This document shows, one piece after another, positions 1-40,900 of a stretch of 64,000 nucleotides of DNA; position 1 is the stretch's first letter, and each line of letters begins with the position of its first letter. The notes under the pieces were generated by a model. The model saw only the letters and a list, made by a program, of their open reading frames with translations, had not been told where the DNA came from and did no database searches. The stretch is from Pseudomonas gingeri (GTDB lineage Bacteria; Pseudomonadota; Gammaproteobacteria; Pseudomonadales; Pseudomonadaceae). The DNA lies in contig NZ_JACAQA010000007.1 in NCBI RefSeq assembly GCF_013385425.1, forward strand, positions 62,001 to 126,000, given 5' to 3'. The position numbers were made by a program, and so were the translations under genes.

Positions 1-1836
1 CATCTGCCATTCCTTGACCAGCAGTGAAAACACATAACCGATGCCGAACGACAGGCTGATGCCGATCACCCCGCCGATCAGGCAGACCATCACCGCCTCC
101 ACCAGGAACTGCTGGCGGATATCCGACTGACGTGCCCCCACGGCCATGCGAATGCCGATCTCACGGGTCCGTTCGGTCACCGATACCAGCATGATATTCA
201 TCACCCCGATGCCCCCTACCGCCAACGAGATCACCGCGATCAACGACAACAGCAAGGCCAGCGACTGGCTGGTCTTCTGTACCGTCTGCATCACGCTGTC
301 GAGGTTGTAGGTGAAGAAGTCCTTGGTCCCGTGACGTTTCTCCATCAGCTTGCTGACGTTGTCCTCGACCACCTTGCTCGGCTGGCCATCCTTCATCCGC
401 ACCGTGATGCTGTCCAGGAAGCTCTGGCCCAGCACCCGACCCGCCGCGGTTTCGTAGGGCATCCAGATATTCAGGTTCTTGCTGGTGTTGAAGATGTTCT
501 TCTTGTCCTCGGTCACGCCAATCACCGTACACGGCAGGTTATCCACCAGGATCACCTGGCCCAGCGGGTCCACCGTCGGGCCAAACAGGCGGATACGGGT
601 GTTGTAGTCGATCACCACCACCTGCGCCTGGCGCCTGGCGTCGTCCTTGGTGAACGACACCCCCGAGCCTATCTTGGTGCCGCGCACCTGGAAGTAACTC
701 GGGCTGACCCCACTGACCGTCGCCGTCACATCGAGGTTGCGGTAGCGCACCAACAGGTTGCGGCCGATATTCGGCGAGGCACTGTCGATATAGTACAAGC
801 CGCTCAAGGCCGCGACATCGGACAGCGCCAGGGTCTCGATGGACCCCGCCTTGTTGTCGCCGAAGTCGCTGCCGGGGAAGATCTCGATGGTGTTGCTGCC
901 GATGGCCTGGATGTCCTTGAGCACATAGCGCTTGGCCCCTTCGCCAATGGCCACGATCGACACCACCGAAGTGATGCCGATAATGATCCCGAGCATGGTC
1001 AGCAAGGTCCGCATACGGTGCGAGATCAGCGCCACCCAGGCCATCACGAAGGCCTCCTGGAACAGCGCCAGACTGGCCATCAGCCGGTTGCCCTGCTTGG
1101 GTTTGGCCGGCAGGCGCTCGGTGGCTTTTTCGTTGACCACCGGGCGATTGGCGTTGACCCGGTCGGCGATGATCTCGCCGTCACGCATCTCGATGATGCG
1201 CTCGGCATGGGCCGCGACCTTTTCATCGTGGGTCACCAGGATCACCGTGTGCCCGGCGCTGTTGAGCTCCAGCAGGATCTTCATCACCTCCTTGCCGCTG
1301 ACGCTGTCCAGGGCCCCGGTGGGTTCGTCGGCGAGGATGATTTCGCCGCCGTTCATCAACGCCCGGGCGATACTGACCCGCTGCTGCTGACCGCCCGACA
1401 ACTGGCTCGGCCGATGTTCCAGGTGCCCCGCCAGGCCCAGGCGCACCAGCAGTTCCTGGGCGCGGCTGTAGCGCTTGGTCTCGCCGGTGCCGGCATAGAC
1501 CGCCGGCATTTCGACGTTGTGGGTCGCCCCCAGGTGCGGCAACAGGTGATAGCGCTGGAAAATGAAGCCGAAGTGATCCCGGCGCAACTCCGCCAGCTCA
1601 TCGTCACTGAGGGTGCTGGTTTCACGCCCGTCGACCTTGTAGCTGCCGCTGTTGGCGTGATCCAGGCAACCGAGCACGTTCATCAGGGTCGACTTGCCGG
1701 AGCCCGAGGCGCCGGTAATCGCCACCAGCTCGCCGGCATTGATCGTCAGGTTGATGTCATTGAGCGCGATGAAATCCTTCTCACCGGCGACGAAACGGCG
1801 GGTAATGCCCTTGAGTTCCAACAGGGGTCGGCTCAT
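1..1836 (-). CDS. macB: MacB-like ABC exporter ATPase/permease, 3' end cut by the window edge
   Basis: Inner-membrane half of a MacAB-TolC-type tripartite exporter. In Pseudomonas lipopeptide clusters this pair exports the product. The reading frame opens with ATG at 1836 (MSRPLLELKGIT) and stays open to base 1, giving 612 residues of a protein that is usually about 650 aa. The N-terminal ATPase shows Walker A GASGSGKST (residues 42-50), the signature LSGGQQQR (146-153) and Walker B ILADEPTG (about 165-172). The permease part has one membrane segment near 270-290, a long periplasmic region, then the FtsX/MacB helix near 515-540 (VGGIGVMNIMLVSVTERTREIG) and another near 580-602; the last segment lies outside the window. 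The start is 2 bp past the macA stop, so the two are co-transcribed and probably translationally coupled. Family assignment is firm; lipopeptide export is inferred from position. Confidence 0.95.
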   Translation of the reverse strand, partial: MSRPLLELKGITRRFVAGEKDFIALNDINLTINAGELVAITGASGSGKSTLMNVLGCLDHANSGSYKVDGRETSTLSDDELAELRRDHFGFIFQRYHLLPHLGATHNVEMPAVYAGTGETKRYSRAQELLVRLGLAGHLEHRPSQLSGGQQQRVSIARALMNGGEIILADEPTGALDSVSGKEVMKILLELNSAGHTVILVTHDEKVAAHAERIIEMRDGEIIADRVNANRPVVNEKATERLPAKPKQGNRLMASLALFQEAFVMAWVALISHRMRTLLTMLGIIIGITSVVSIVAIGEGAKRYVLKDIQAIGSNTIEIFPGSDFGDNKAGSIETLALSDVAALSGLYYIDSASPNIGRNLLVRYRNLDVTATVSGVSPSYFQVRGTKIGSGVSFTKDDARRQAQVVVIDYNTRIRLFGPTVDPLGQVILVDNLPCTVIGVTEDKKNIFNTSKNLNIWMPYETAAGRVLGQSFLDSITVRMKDGQPSKVVEDNVSKLMEKRHGTKDFFTYNLDSVMQTVQKTSQSLALLLSLIAVISLAVGGIGVMNIMLVSVTERTREIGIRMAVGARQSDIRQQFLVEAVMVCLIGGVIGISLSFGIGYVFSLLVKEWQM

Positions 1837-1838
1837 GG

Positions 1839-2996
1839 TCAGGCTCCCGCTACCACAGGTGTTGCCGACGGCTCGCCGATCACGACTTTGTCACCCTCGG
1901 CCAGGCCGCTCTTGATCTCGACCCGCACATTGTTGTTGATGCCGGTCTGCACATTGCGGATCTGCGCCTGGCCCTGATCATCCACCACCCGTACCGGGAA
2001 GGTGCCGTCCTGGTTCTTGTCACCCAGTGCCGCCACCGGCACCGTCAATACGGTCTTGGCCTGGTCACGGACGATATGCACCTGGGCGGTCATGGAAATG
2101 CGCAGGCGATGATCCGGGTTCGGCACATCGAACAAGGCGTTGTAGAAGACCGCGGTGTTCTGCTTGCTGGCGCCGGTGGCCTGGGCATCGAGGAAGTTCT
2201 GCGGCGCCGGCTCAGTGCCGCGCAACTTGGCGTAATAACGCTTGTCGGCGTCACCGAGGATAGTGAAATACACCTCCTGGCCCGGGACGATATGAATCAC
2301 GTCGGCCTCGGAGACCTGGGCCTTGATGGTCATGGTGTCCAGGTCAGCGAGCTTGAGGATCACCGGCGTCAGCTGGCTGGCGATCACGGTCTGGCCTTCC
2401 TGGGTCACGATGCCCACCACATCACCGTTGATCGGCGCGACGATGCGGGTGTAGCCCAGATTGATCCGGGCGGTCTCGACCTGGATCCGTGCGTCCCTGA
2501 CCTGCGCTTCCAGCGACAGCAGGTTGGCGCCCTTGACCTCGAAGTTCGATTGCGCGGTCTCGAAGTCCTGCTTGGAAATCGCGTCGTCCTCACGCAGCAG
2601 CTTGTAGCGCTCGTAGGTCGCCTTGGCATCCTTGAGTTGCGAGGCCGCCGCCTGTTTCTGCGCGATCAGGTTCTCTTCATTGACCTGCGTCTGGCGCAGG
2701 GCGTTCTGCAGCACCACCGGATCAATTTCCGCCAGCCACTGGCCCTGGGTGACCTTATCGCCCAGCTTGACCTTCAGCGACTTGAGCTGGCCCGAGACCT
2801 GCGCACCGACATCGACCTGCTTGATACCTTGCAGTACCCCGCTGGCCAGCACGGAGTTCTCGATATCCGCGCGTTCGACCTTGGCGGTCAGGTACTCCGG
2901 CGGTTTTGCCGGGGCCTGCACGCTGTAGAAAATAATCGCCGCCAGAACCAGCAGCACTACCACGATTACCACTTTGCGAAACTTCAACTTTTTCAT
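1839..2996 (-). CDS. macA: MacA-like periplasmic adaptor (membrane fusion protein)
   Basis: Adaptor linking MacB to an outer-membrane channel; 385 aa, the usual MacA size. The ATG at 2996 is chosen because it yields a classic N-terminus: basic MKKLKFRK, then one hydrophobic anchor (residues 9-26). A longer in-frame extension to 3404 would lie inside NRPS-C and is rejected. A first lipoyl-like half (about 52-92, GAQVSGQLKSLKVKLGDKV) is followed by an alpha-hairpin coiled coil (about 95-180), the second lipoyl half (GYTRIVAPINGDV, 181-193) and beta-barrel/membrane-proximal domains with the typical MacA segment near RISMTAQVHIV. No strong Shine-Dalgarno precedes the start. It lies 64 bp after NRPS-C and 2 bp before macB, with no obvious promoter of its own, so read-through from NRPS-C is likely. 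Confidence 0.95.
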   Translation of the reverse strand: MKKLKFRKVVIVVVLLVLAAIIFYSVQAPAKPPEYLTAKVERADIENSVLASGVLQGIKQVDVGAQVSGQLKSLKVKLGDKVTQGQWLAEIDPVVLQNALRQTQVNEENLIAQKQAAASQLKDAKATYERYKLLREDDAISKQDFETAQSNFEVKGANLLSLEAQVRDARIQVETARINLGYTRIVAPINGDVVGIVTQEGQTVIASQLTPVILKLADLDTMTIKAQVSEADVIHIVPGQEVYFTILGDADKRYYAKLRGTEPAPQNFLDAQATGASKQNTAVFYNALFDVPNPDHRLRISMTAQVHIVRDQAKTVLTVPVAALGDKNQDGTFPVRVVDDQGQAQIRNVQTGINNNVRVEIKSGLAEGDKVVIGEPSATPVVAGA

Positions 2997-3024
2997 AGAA
3001 AGCCACGAATGTGTTGAGGGTTGA

Positions 3025-3045
3025 CCCGGCGGCCCCGCCGCCGGG
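3025..3045 (-). terminator. GC-rich stem-loop between NRPS-C and macA
   Basis: A perfect 9-bp stem (CCCGGCGGC / GCCGCCGGG) with a 3-nt loop sits in the 64-bp gap between the NRPS-C stop and the macA start. No U-run follows on the minus strand, so it is a poor intrinsic terminator. It may attenuate read-through or protect an mRNA end. The structure is seen directly; its role is inferred. Confidence 0.4.
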
Positions 3046-3060
3046 CTTGAAGAGACTGTG

Positions 3061-34260
<31,200 letters not shown>

Positions 34261-34470
34261 CGAATAACCTGCTGTTTATCATTTCGGAGAGGGTGACAGC
34301 CCAAAGGCTCGGTGTCGGAGACAGCGTTTCGCGCGATAAAAGATCGGAGGGGCTTCGAAGCTCGAAGACAACACGGGAGTCCGGGCGCAGGCGTGATCGG
34401 GTCCGCAGCAACAAAGGGCTGCGGTCCACTGACACCAGCGAAACATCCCATTCGCCATGCTCCCCACAGG
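34261..34470 (-). other. Predicted 5' untranslated leader of NRPS-C
   Basis: About 210 nt between the predicted transcription start (near 34471) and the NRPS-C ATG. It has no gene I can support; open frames here lack ribosome sites and family resemblance. A small inverted repeat (GCAGC...GCTGC, about 34404-34421) is the only structure noticed. The ribosome site before the ATG is weak (CAGG), so leader-dependent control of translation is possible but unproven. Confidence 0.45.
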
Positions 34471-34478
34471 CCTCAAAA

Positions 34479-34523
34479 ATTAGAGCATCCACGGGCGACT
34501 GTCTGTCATGGGAAGCCGGGACA
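34479..34523 (-). promoter_or_regulatory. Candidate NRPS-C promoter with syr-syp-box-like dyad
   Basis: On the minus strand, bases 34523-34504 read TGTCCCG-N6-CATGACA. I recall the syr-syp box of P. syringae as TGtCccg-N6-cggGaCA, so 12 of 14 defined positions match, including all of TGTC and GACA. The last six bases, ATGACA (34509-34504), also form a 5/6 match to a -35 hexamer. A TCTAAT -10 (5/6) lies at 34484-34479, 19 bp further. A box overlapping the -35 is the arrangement described for SyrF/SalA-controlled syringomycin and syringopeptin genes. Confidence 0.7.
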
Positions 34524-34524
34524 A

Positions 34525-34543
34525 GGCGTGCTGAAAGCACGCC
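34525..34543. repeat. Perfect 8-bp inverted repeat upstream of the NRPS-C promoter
   Basis: GGCGTGCT-GAA-AGCACGCC, one base from the edge of the syr-syp-like dyad. It lacks a U-run, so it is a weak terminator candidate. It could be a second operator half or a hairpin at the end of the NRPS-B transcript. Confidence 0.4.
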
Positions 34544-34560
34544 CTGCCGGGGGTTGCACA

Positions 34561-34614
34561 GGAGGGAGAAAAGAAAGGGGCGACGGCCCGACCGATTGCG
34601 AATCGGGCGGGCCG
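34561..34614 (-). terminator. Intrinsic terminator after NRPS-B
   Basis: A 14-bp stem with one G-T-type mismatch (34584-34597 with 34601-34614, loop GCG) begins 10 bp past the NRPS-B stop. On the minus strand it is followed by a pyrimidine tract, CCCCTTTCTTTTCTCCC. This should end or attenuate NRPS-A/B transcripts and makes NRPS-C a separate unit. Confidence 0.7.
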
Positions 34615-34624
34615 TGCCGGGGCT

Positions 34625-37600
34625 TCAGATACGGCGTTTGCGATTGAGCATCGGAATCTTCGTCTGCGGTACCTCCAGCCGTTGGGTGGTGCCCACCGAG
34701 GCGGCCACCTGGATCAGCGTCGGCTGGCCGAACAACACCCGCACATCGGCTTCCAGATTGGCCTGGCGCATCCGCTCGATCAGGCTCACCGCCAGTAACG
34801 AATGGCCGCCCAGCTCGAAGAAGTGGTCGTGGCGCCCCACCCGTTCGACCTTGAGCAAATCGGCCCAGAGTGCCGCCAACCGGACTTCCACGTCACCCAC
34901 CGGGGCTTCGTAGACACGCGAGGCGTAGGCGCTGCTGTCCGGCACCGGCAGGGCCTTGCGGTCGAGCTTGCCGTTGGGAGTCAGCGGCAAGGCGTCGAGC
35001 TGCATATAGGCCGCCGGCAGCATATAGTCCGGCAGCAGTCCTTGCAGATAAGCCCGCAGGGTGCCGCTGTCCGGCACCACACCGACGTTGGCCAGGGTGA
35101 AATACGCCACCAGGCGGGTTTCACCCGGCACATCTTCACGGGCCATCACCACCGACTCCTGAACCTCGGGCTGTTTGGCCAGGCGCGCTTCGATCTCGCC
35201 CAGTTCGATACGGAAACCACGGATCTTCACCTGGTCGTCGTTACGGCCCAGGTATTCGATATTGCCGTCCGCCAGGTAACGACCCAGGTCGCCGGTGCGG
35301 TACATCCGGGCATTTGGCGTGATGGCGAACGGGTCCTGGAGAAAGCGTTCGGCAGTCAGGTCATCACGGTTCAGGTAACCCCGGGCCACGCCGGCGCCGC
35401 CGATATAGATTTCACCCGGAACACCCAGCGGAACGGGCTGTTGCTGCTCGTCCAGTAGGTAGAACCGGGTGTTGCCCACCGGTTTGCCGATATGCGGGGC
35501 AAAGCCGTCTTCGCGATCCATCGCCACCCAGCTTGAGTAGGTGGTGGTTTCCGAAGGGCCATAGAGGTTGCACAGGCGTTGGACGCCGGTCTTCTCGAAC
35601 AGCGATTCCACCAGGCTGCGTTTAAGGGCTTCGCCCGCCACGTTGACCGTGTGCACCGATTTCGGCACGCCGCCCACTTCCAGCAGGGCCTTGAGCGCGG
35701 ATGGAACGGTGTTGATCAAACCAATATCATGTTCGCCGTGTTGCAGTTCCAGGACGTTTTTCACTACGTCGATGCTGCCGCCCGAGGTCAGAGGGGCGAA
35801 GCACTCATAGACCGCCAGGTCGAAGTTCAGCGAGGTGGAGAACAATGTCTTGTTCAACGCCGAACCGTCGAAAGCCTTGTGGGCCCAGGTCAGGAAGTTG
35901 ACGGTATTGCGGTGTTCGATCATCACGCCCTTGGGCAGACCGGTCGAACCCGAGGTGTAGATCAGATAGGCCAGATGCGCCGAAGTCAGCCCCGGCACCT
36001 GCGGATTCTGGGCGGACTCATCCTGCCAGGTGTCCTGGTCGAGATTGATCACGGGCGCCGTAACGCCCGCCAGCAAATCACGGGTAGCCGCTTGTGCCAG
36101 GATCGCCGCCGGGGCGCTGTCCTGCAACATATAGGCAATCCGCTCCGCCGGATAAGCCGGGTCCAATGGTACATAACCGCCGCCTGCCTTGAGAATCGCC
36201 AGCAGCCCGACAACCATCTCAGCCCCACGCTCAACACAGATCCCCACCCGAGAATCCGGCCGCACACCCTGCTTACGTAGGGTATGCGCCAGGCGGTTGG
36301 CCTGCTCATTGAGTTCGCGATAGCTCAGACGACGCTCGCCATGCACCACCGCCAGGGTCTCCGGCGTACGCTGCACCTGCGCCTCGAACAACCCATGAAT
36401 GGTCTGCGCCTGCGGGTAATCCAGCGCGGTGGCGTTGAGCCCGAACAACAACTGCTCACGCTCAGTCGCCGGCAACACCGACAGCCGTCCCAGCGGCACC
36501 TCGGCGTTCAGCTCCAGGGCATCCACCACACTCGCCAGCGCGACCTGCATATAACCGCAGACCCGTTGCGCATCGACGCCGGCAGTCGCCTGTACCGTCA
36601 GACTGAAGCCCACGTCGTTATCGTCCACCGACAGCGTCAGCGGATAGTTGGTGCGCTCGCCGCCCCCCAGGCTTTCGATACCCTGCCAGGCATCCAGCGC
36701 CTGCTGGCTGACCTCACCGGCACCGTGCCGATAGTTGAGCAAGGCGCTGAACAGCGGCGTCGGCGCCGGCACCCCGCTGCAACGCTGGGCCAGGGCCAGG
36801 GACGCATGCTCATGGCCCAGCAGCGCCGTCAGCCGGCCATGGGCCGCCTTGAGCGCGGCCCGCGTGCCCAAGGCGCCAAGGTCCAGACGTAGCGGCAAGG
36901 TGTTGATAAACATCCCCAGCGCCCGATCCGCGCCCGCGCCGCCCTGCATCCGGCCCAGCAGCACGGTACCGAACACGACTTTCTCGCGTCGGCAGAGGCG
37001 GCCCAGCACCAAGCCCCAGGCCAGGTGCACCAGGCTTGCCGCGCTGACACCCGATTGCCGGGCACGGCCACGCAGGCGCTGGGACAGCCCAAGGTCCAGC
37101 GTCAGGTGGGCTTCGGCGATCGCCTGTTGGTCACCCCGCACTTCCTGCTGTTCGAACGGCAGGGTCGGCTCGTCGATATCGCCGAGCATCTCGCGGAAGA
37201 AGGTTTCGTGGGCCTCCTGGCTGACACCCAGGCGGGCCTGGGCCACATAGTTGCGATACGGCATGGCCGGCGCCAATGGCGTCGCCTGCCCACGCAGGCT
37301 GGCCTGCATTTCCTGTTGCACCACGGCTATCGTGGTGTGGTCGATGGCAATGTGATGGAACAGCAGCACGCCCACCCAGCGCTGGTTGAGCGTATCTTCG
37401 CTGACCGCCAGGTGCAGCAGCGGCGCCTGTTGCAGATTCAGGCGCAAGTGCGCCGGATCGAAGCGCTGCAGCAGTTGTGCCAGCGGTCCGGCGTCTCCCG
37501 GGGTCGACTCAAGGAACTCGACCATCAGCCGGGTCTGGCGCCAGACCACTTGCACCGGTGTCTCCAGCCCTTCCCAGACGATCGAGGTGCGCAACACATC

Positions 37601-37904
37601 GTGACGATCGATCACGCTTTGCAGCGCCCGGATAAAGTCATCCAGGCGTTGGCGGCTGTCGAAGCTGAACTGCGATTGCAGCACATAGGGATCACCTTCG
37701 CCGGCCGACAGGTGATGGAACAGGATGCCCTCCTGCAATGGCGCCAGCGGGTAGATATCCTGCACATTGGCGGCACCGCCAGGCACCGTTTCCACCACCC
37801 GGTCGATCTGTGCCTGGGTCAGGCTGACCAGTGGCAACAGGTCCGGGGTGATGTGTTCACAGCGTTCGGGGATCAGGTTGGCCGGCACCACGATTTCCGT
37901 GCTG
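34625..37904 (-). other. Module B5: dual C/E - A (Ala) - T and C-terminal docking tail
   Basis: The C domain (FHHLSAGEGD, HHIAIDHTT) takes Ser as donor. It is not the DDATS subtype, so that Ser is expected to remain D-Ser. The A code D-L-Y-N-N-A-L-T-Y-K is alanine. The REP insertion site is empty here: only 3 bp lie between GCCGAACC and GAAAGC (near 35866). The protein ends about 40 residues after the carrier serine. Confidence 0.9.
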
Positions 37905-40900
37905 CCGCCCGCCGCCGCGGCCAATGCCGACAGGGTCGGCTGGCCGAACAGTACCCGCACATCGGCGCTCAGGCCGACCTGGCGCATGCGTTCGATCAGC
38001 GTCACGGCCAATAGCGAGTGACCGCCGAGTTCGAAGAAGTTGTCGTGCCGCCCTACGCGCTCGACCTTGAGCAGTTCCGCCCAGAGTTGCGCCAGTACGG
38101 TTTCGGCTTCCCCTTGTGGAGCCTCGTATTCACGGCTGATCAATGCGCCACCATCTGGCGCCGGCAACGCCTTGCGATTCAGCTTGCCGTTAGGCGTCAG
38201 TGGCAGTGCATCGAGCTGCACGTAGGCGGCTGGGACCATGTACTCCGGCAATGCGCCTTGCAGATGGCCACGCAGGCTTTCGATCTCCAACACGGTTTCA
38301 GGCTGCTGCGCGGTGACGTAGGCCACGAGGCGTTTTTCGCCCGGGTTGTCCTCCCGAGCCAGGACTACGCTTTCCTTGACCCCAGGATAAGCAGCCAGGC
38401 GCGCTTCGATTTCGCCCAGTTCGATCCGGAAACCACGGATCTTCACCTGGTCGTCGTTACGGCCCAGGTATTCCACCGTGCCGTCCGGCAGATAGCGACC
38501 GAGGTCGCCGGTGCGGTACATACGACCGACATTGAACGGGTCGTCGAGGAAACGCTCGGCGCTCAGTTCGGGGCGATTCAGGTAACCGCGAGCCACCTGC
38601 ACACCACCGATATACAACTCGCCTGCCACACCCAGCGGTACTGGCTGACGACTGGCGTCCAGCAGGTAGATCTTCGTATTCGCCACCGGTTTGCCAATAG
38701 GCGTGTTGTCCGGGGTTTCGTCCAAAGGACCGGCACAATCCCAAGCCGTCACGTCTACCGCCGCTTCGGTTGGACCGTAGAGGTTGAACAGGCCGACTTC
38801 CGGCAACTGCTGCTTGAAGCGCCGCACCAGATGGCCCGGCAAGGCTTCACCGCTGCACATTACCCGCAGCAGGCCACTGTCCCCGGCCTCGCCATGGGCG
38901 AGGAACAGATCCAGCATCGACGGCACGAAGTGCAAGGTGGTGATCTTCTGCTCGCGAATCACTTCGCGCAGATAGCCCGGGTCACGATGACCACCCGGAC
39001 GCGCCATCACCAGCCGTGCGCCGTTGAACAGCGGCCAGAAGAATTCCCAGACCGACACGTCGAAGCTGAATGGCGTCTTCTGCAACACGCTGTCCGAAGC
39101 ATTCAGGCCGTATTCGTCCTGCATCCACAGCAAGCGGTTGACCACGCCACGGTGTTCGTTCATCACGCCTTTCGGCTGGCCGGTCGAGCCGGAGGTGTAG
39201 ATCACGTAAGCCAGATGCTCGGGACGGACTTCAGCGCGCAACGGGTTGCTATCTGGTTGTGCGAGGAAACCTTCACGTTCGGCATACTCAGGATCGAGCA
39301 ACAGCACCGGTACGTTGCTGGCTGGAAGCAGCGCACGCAAAGCCTCTTGGCTGAGGACCACCGCCGGGGCGCAGTTCTCCAGCATGTAAGTCAAACGATC
39401 AATCGGGTAATCCGGGTCCAGCGGCACATAAGCGGCGCCAGCTTTGAGAATACCCATCAACCCCGCGACCATTTCCAGGCTACGGTCGACACAGATCGCC
39501 ACCCGATCATCAGGGCCGATGCCCAGACCGATCAGACGATGAGCGATACGGTTGGCCTGACGGTTGAGTGCGTCATAAGTCAGACTGCCCTTCTCGTCCA
39601 CAACCGCTACTGCGTCACCACAAGTGGCAACCCGAGCTTCGAACAGGCCATGCAAGGTCAGATCCTGCGGATAGTCGACCGCAGTGGCATTGAAGGCTTC
39701 CAACAACTGCCGACGTTCAGCCTCCGGCAGCACCGACAAGTCCTGCAATGGCGCCTGGGGCGTCTGCTCCAGGGCATCGACCAGGCTGTGCAAGGCCCGC
39801 TGCATATAGGCGCAGATTCGCTCAGCCGCAATCAGCGGAACAGTCTGGGCGGTCAACAGGAAGTCTTCGCCCTGGTCATCGACGTTGAGGGTCAGCGGAT
39901 AGTTGGTGCGCTCCTCACCGCCCAGGGCCTGCATGCCGTGCCAGGCCGTCAGCGCCTCGTCCGTCACGACAACGCTGCTGTGACGGTAGTTGAGCAAGGC
40001 GCTGAACAACGGCAGCGGCGCGCTGACAGCGCTGCAACGCTGGGCCAGCGCCAGGGACGCATGCTCATGGCCAAGCAACGCGGTCAGTTCGTCGTGGGTG
40101 GTCTTGACCCCTTCCCGTGCGCTACGAGCGCCGAGGACCACCCGCAGAGGCAAGGTATTGATAAACATGCCCAAGGCGCGGTCGGCCCCTTCGCCGCCCT
40201 GCATCCGGCCCATCAGCACCGTACCGAAGACCACGTCGTCGCGGGCCGAAACCCGGCCCAGTACCTGGGCCCAGGCCAGATGCACCAGGCTGGCGGCACT
40301 TACCCCCAGTTGACGGGCCTGGACTCGCAAACGGCGACCCAGCGCAACCCCAACAGGCAGACGGGCTTCATCGATGCCTTGAACATCAGCCAGCTGCAAG
40401 CCAAACGGCAGGGTCGGTTCGTCGACAGTACCGAGCCGTTCGCGGAAGAAGCGCTCGTGCTCCTCCTGGCTCACGCCCAGGCGGGCCTGGGCCACATAGT
40501 TGCGATACGGAACCGGCGCGCCCAGTTGCGCCTGCTGCCCCAGCAGATAGGCCTGCATCTCGTGCTGCACCACATCCATCGCGGTATGGTCCATCGCCAG
40601 GTGATGAAACAGCAGCAAGGCCAGCCAACGCTGGTTTTGCGTATCCCAGGCCTGGATCAGCCGCAGCATCGGTGCCTGGCGAATATCCAGGCGGTAGTCC
40701 CGCGAGTCGAAACGCTGATGCAGCTGGCTCGCCACATCAACGCCCTGCGGGTCCGGTTCCAGGCTCTCGCGCACCAGCTGCGCCTGACGCCAGACCACCT
40801 GCACCGGCTCGTCGAGGCTTTCCCAGACCAGCGCGGTGCGCAGGATGTCATGGCGCTGGATCACGAACTGCAAGGCGCTGGCGAATTCTTCCAGGCGCTC

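Noticed and set aside
161..532. A 123-codon minus-strand frame near the left edge.
   Set aside because: It lies inside macB in another frame; the macB frame has full family support.
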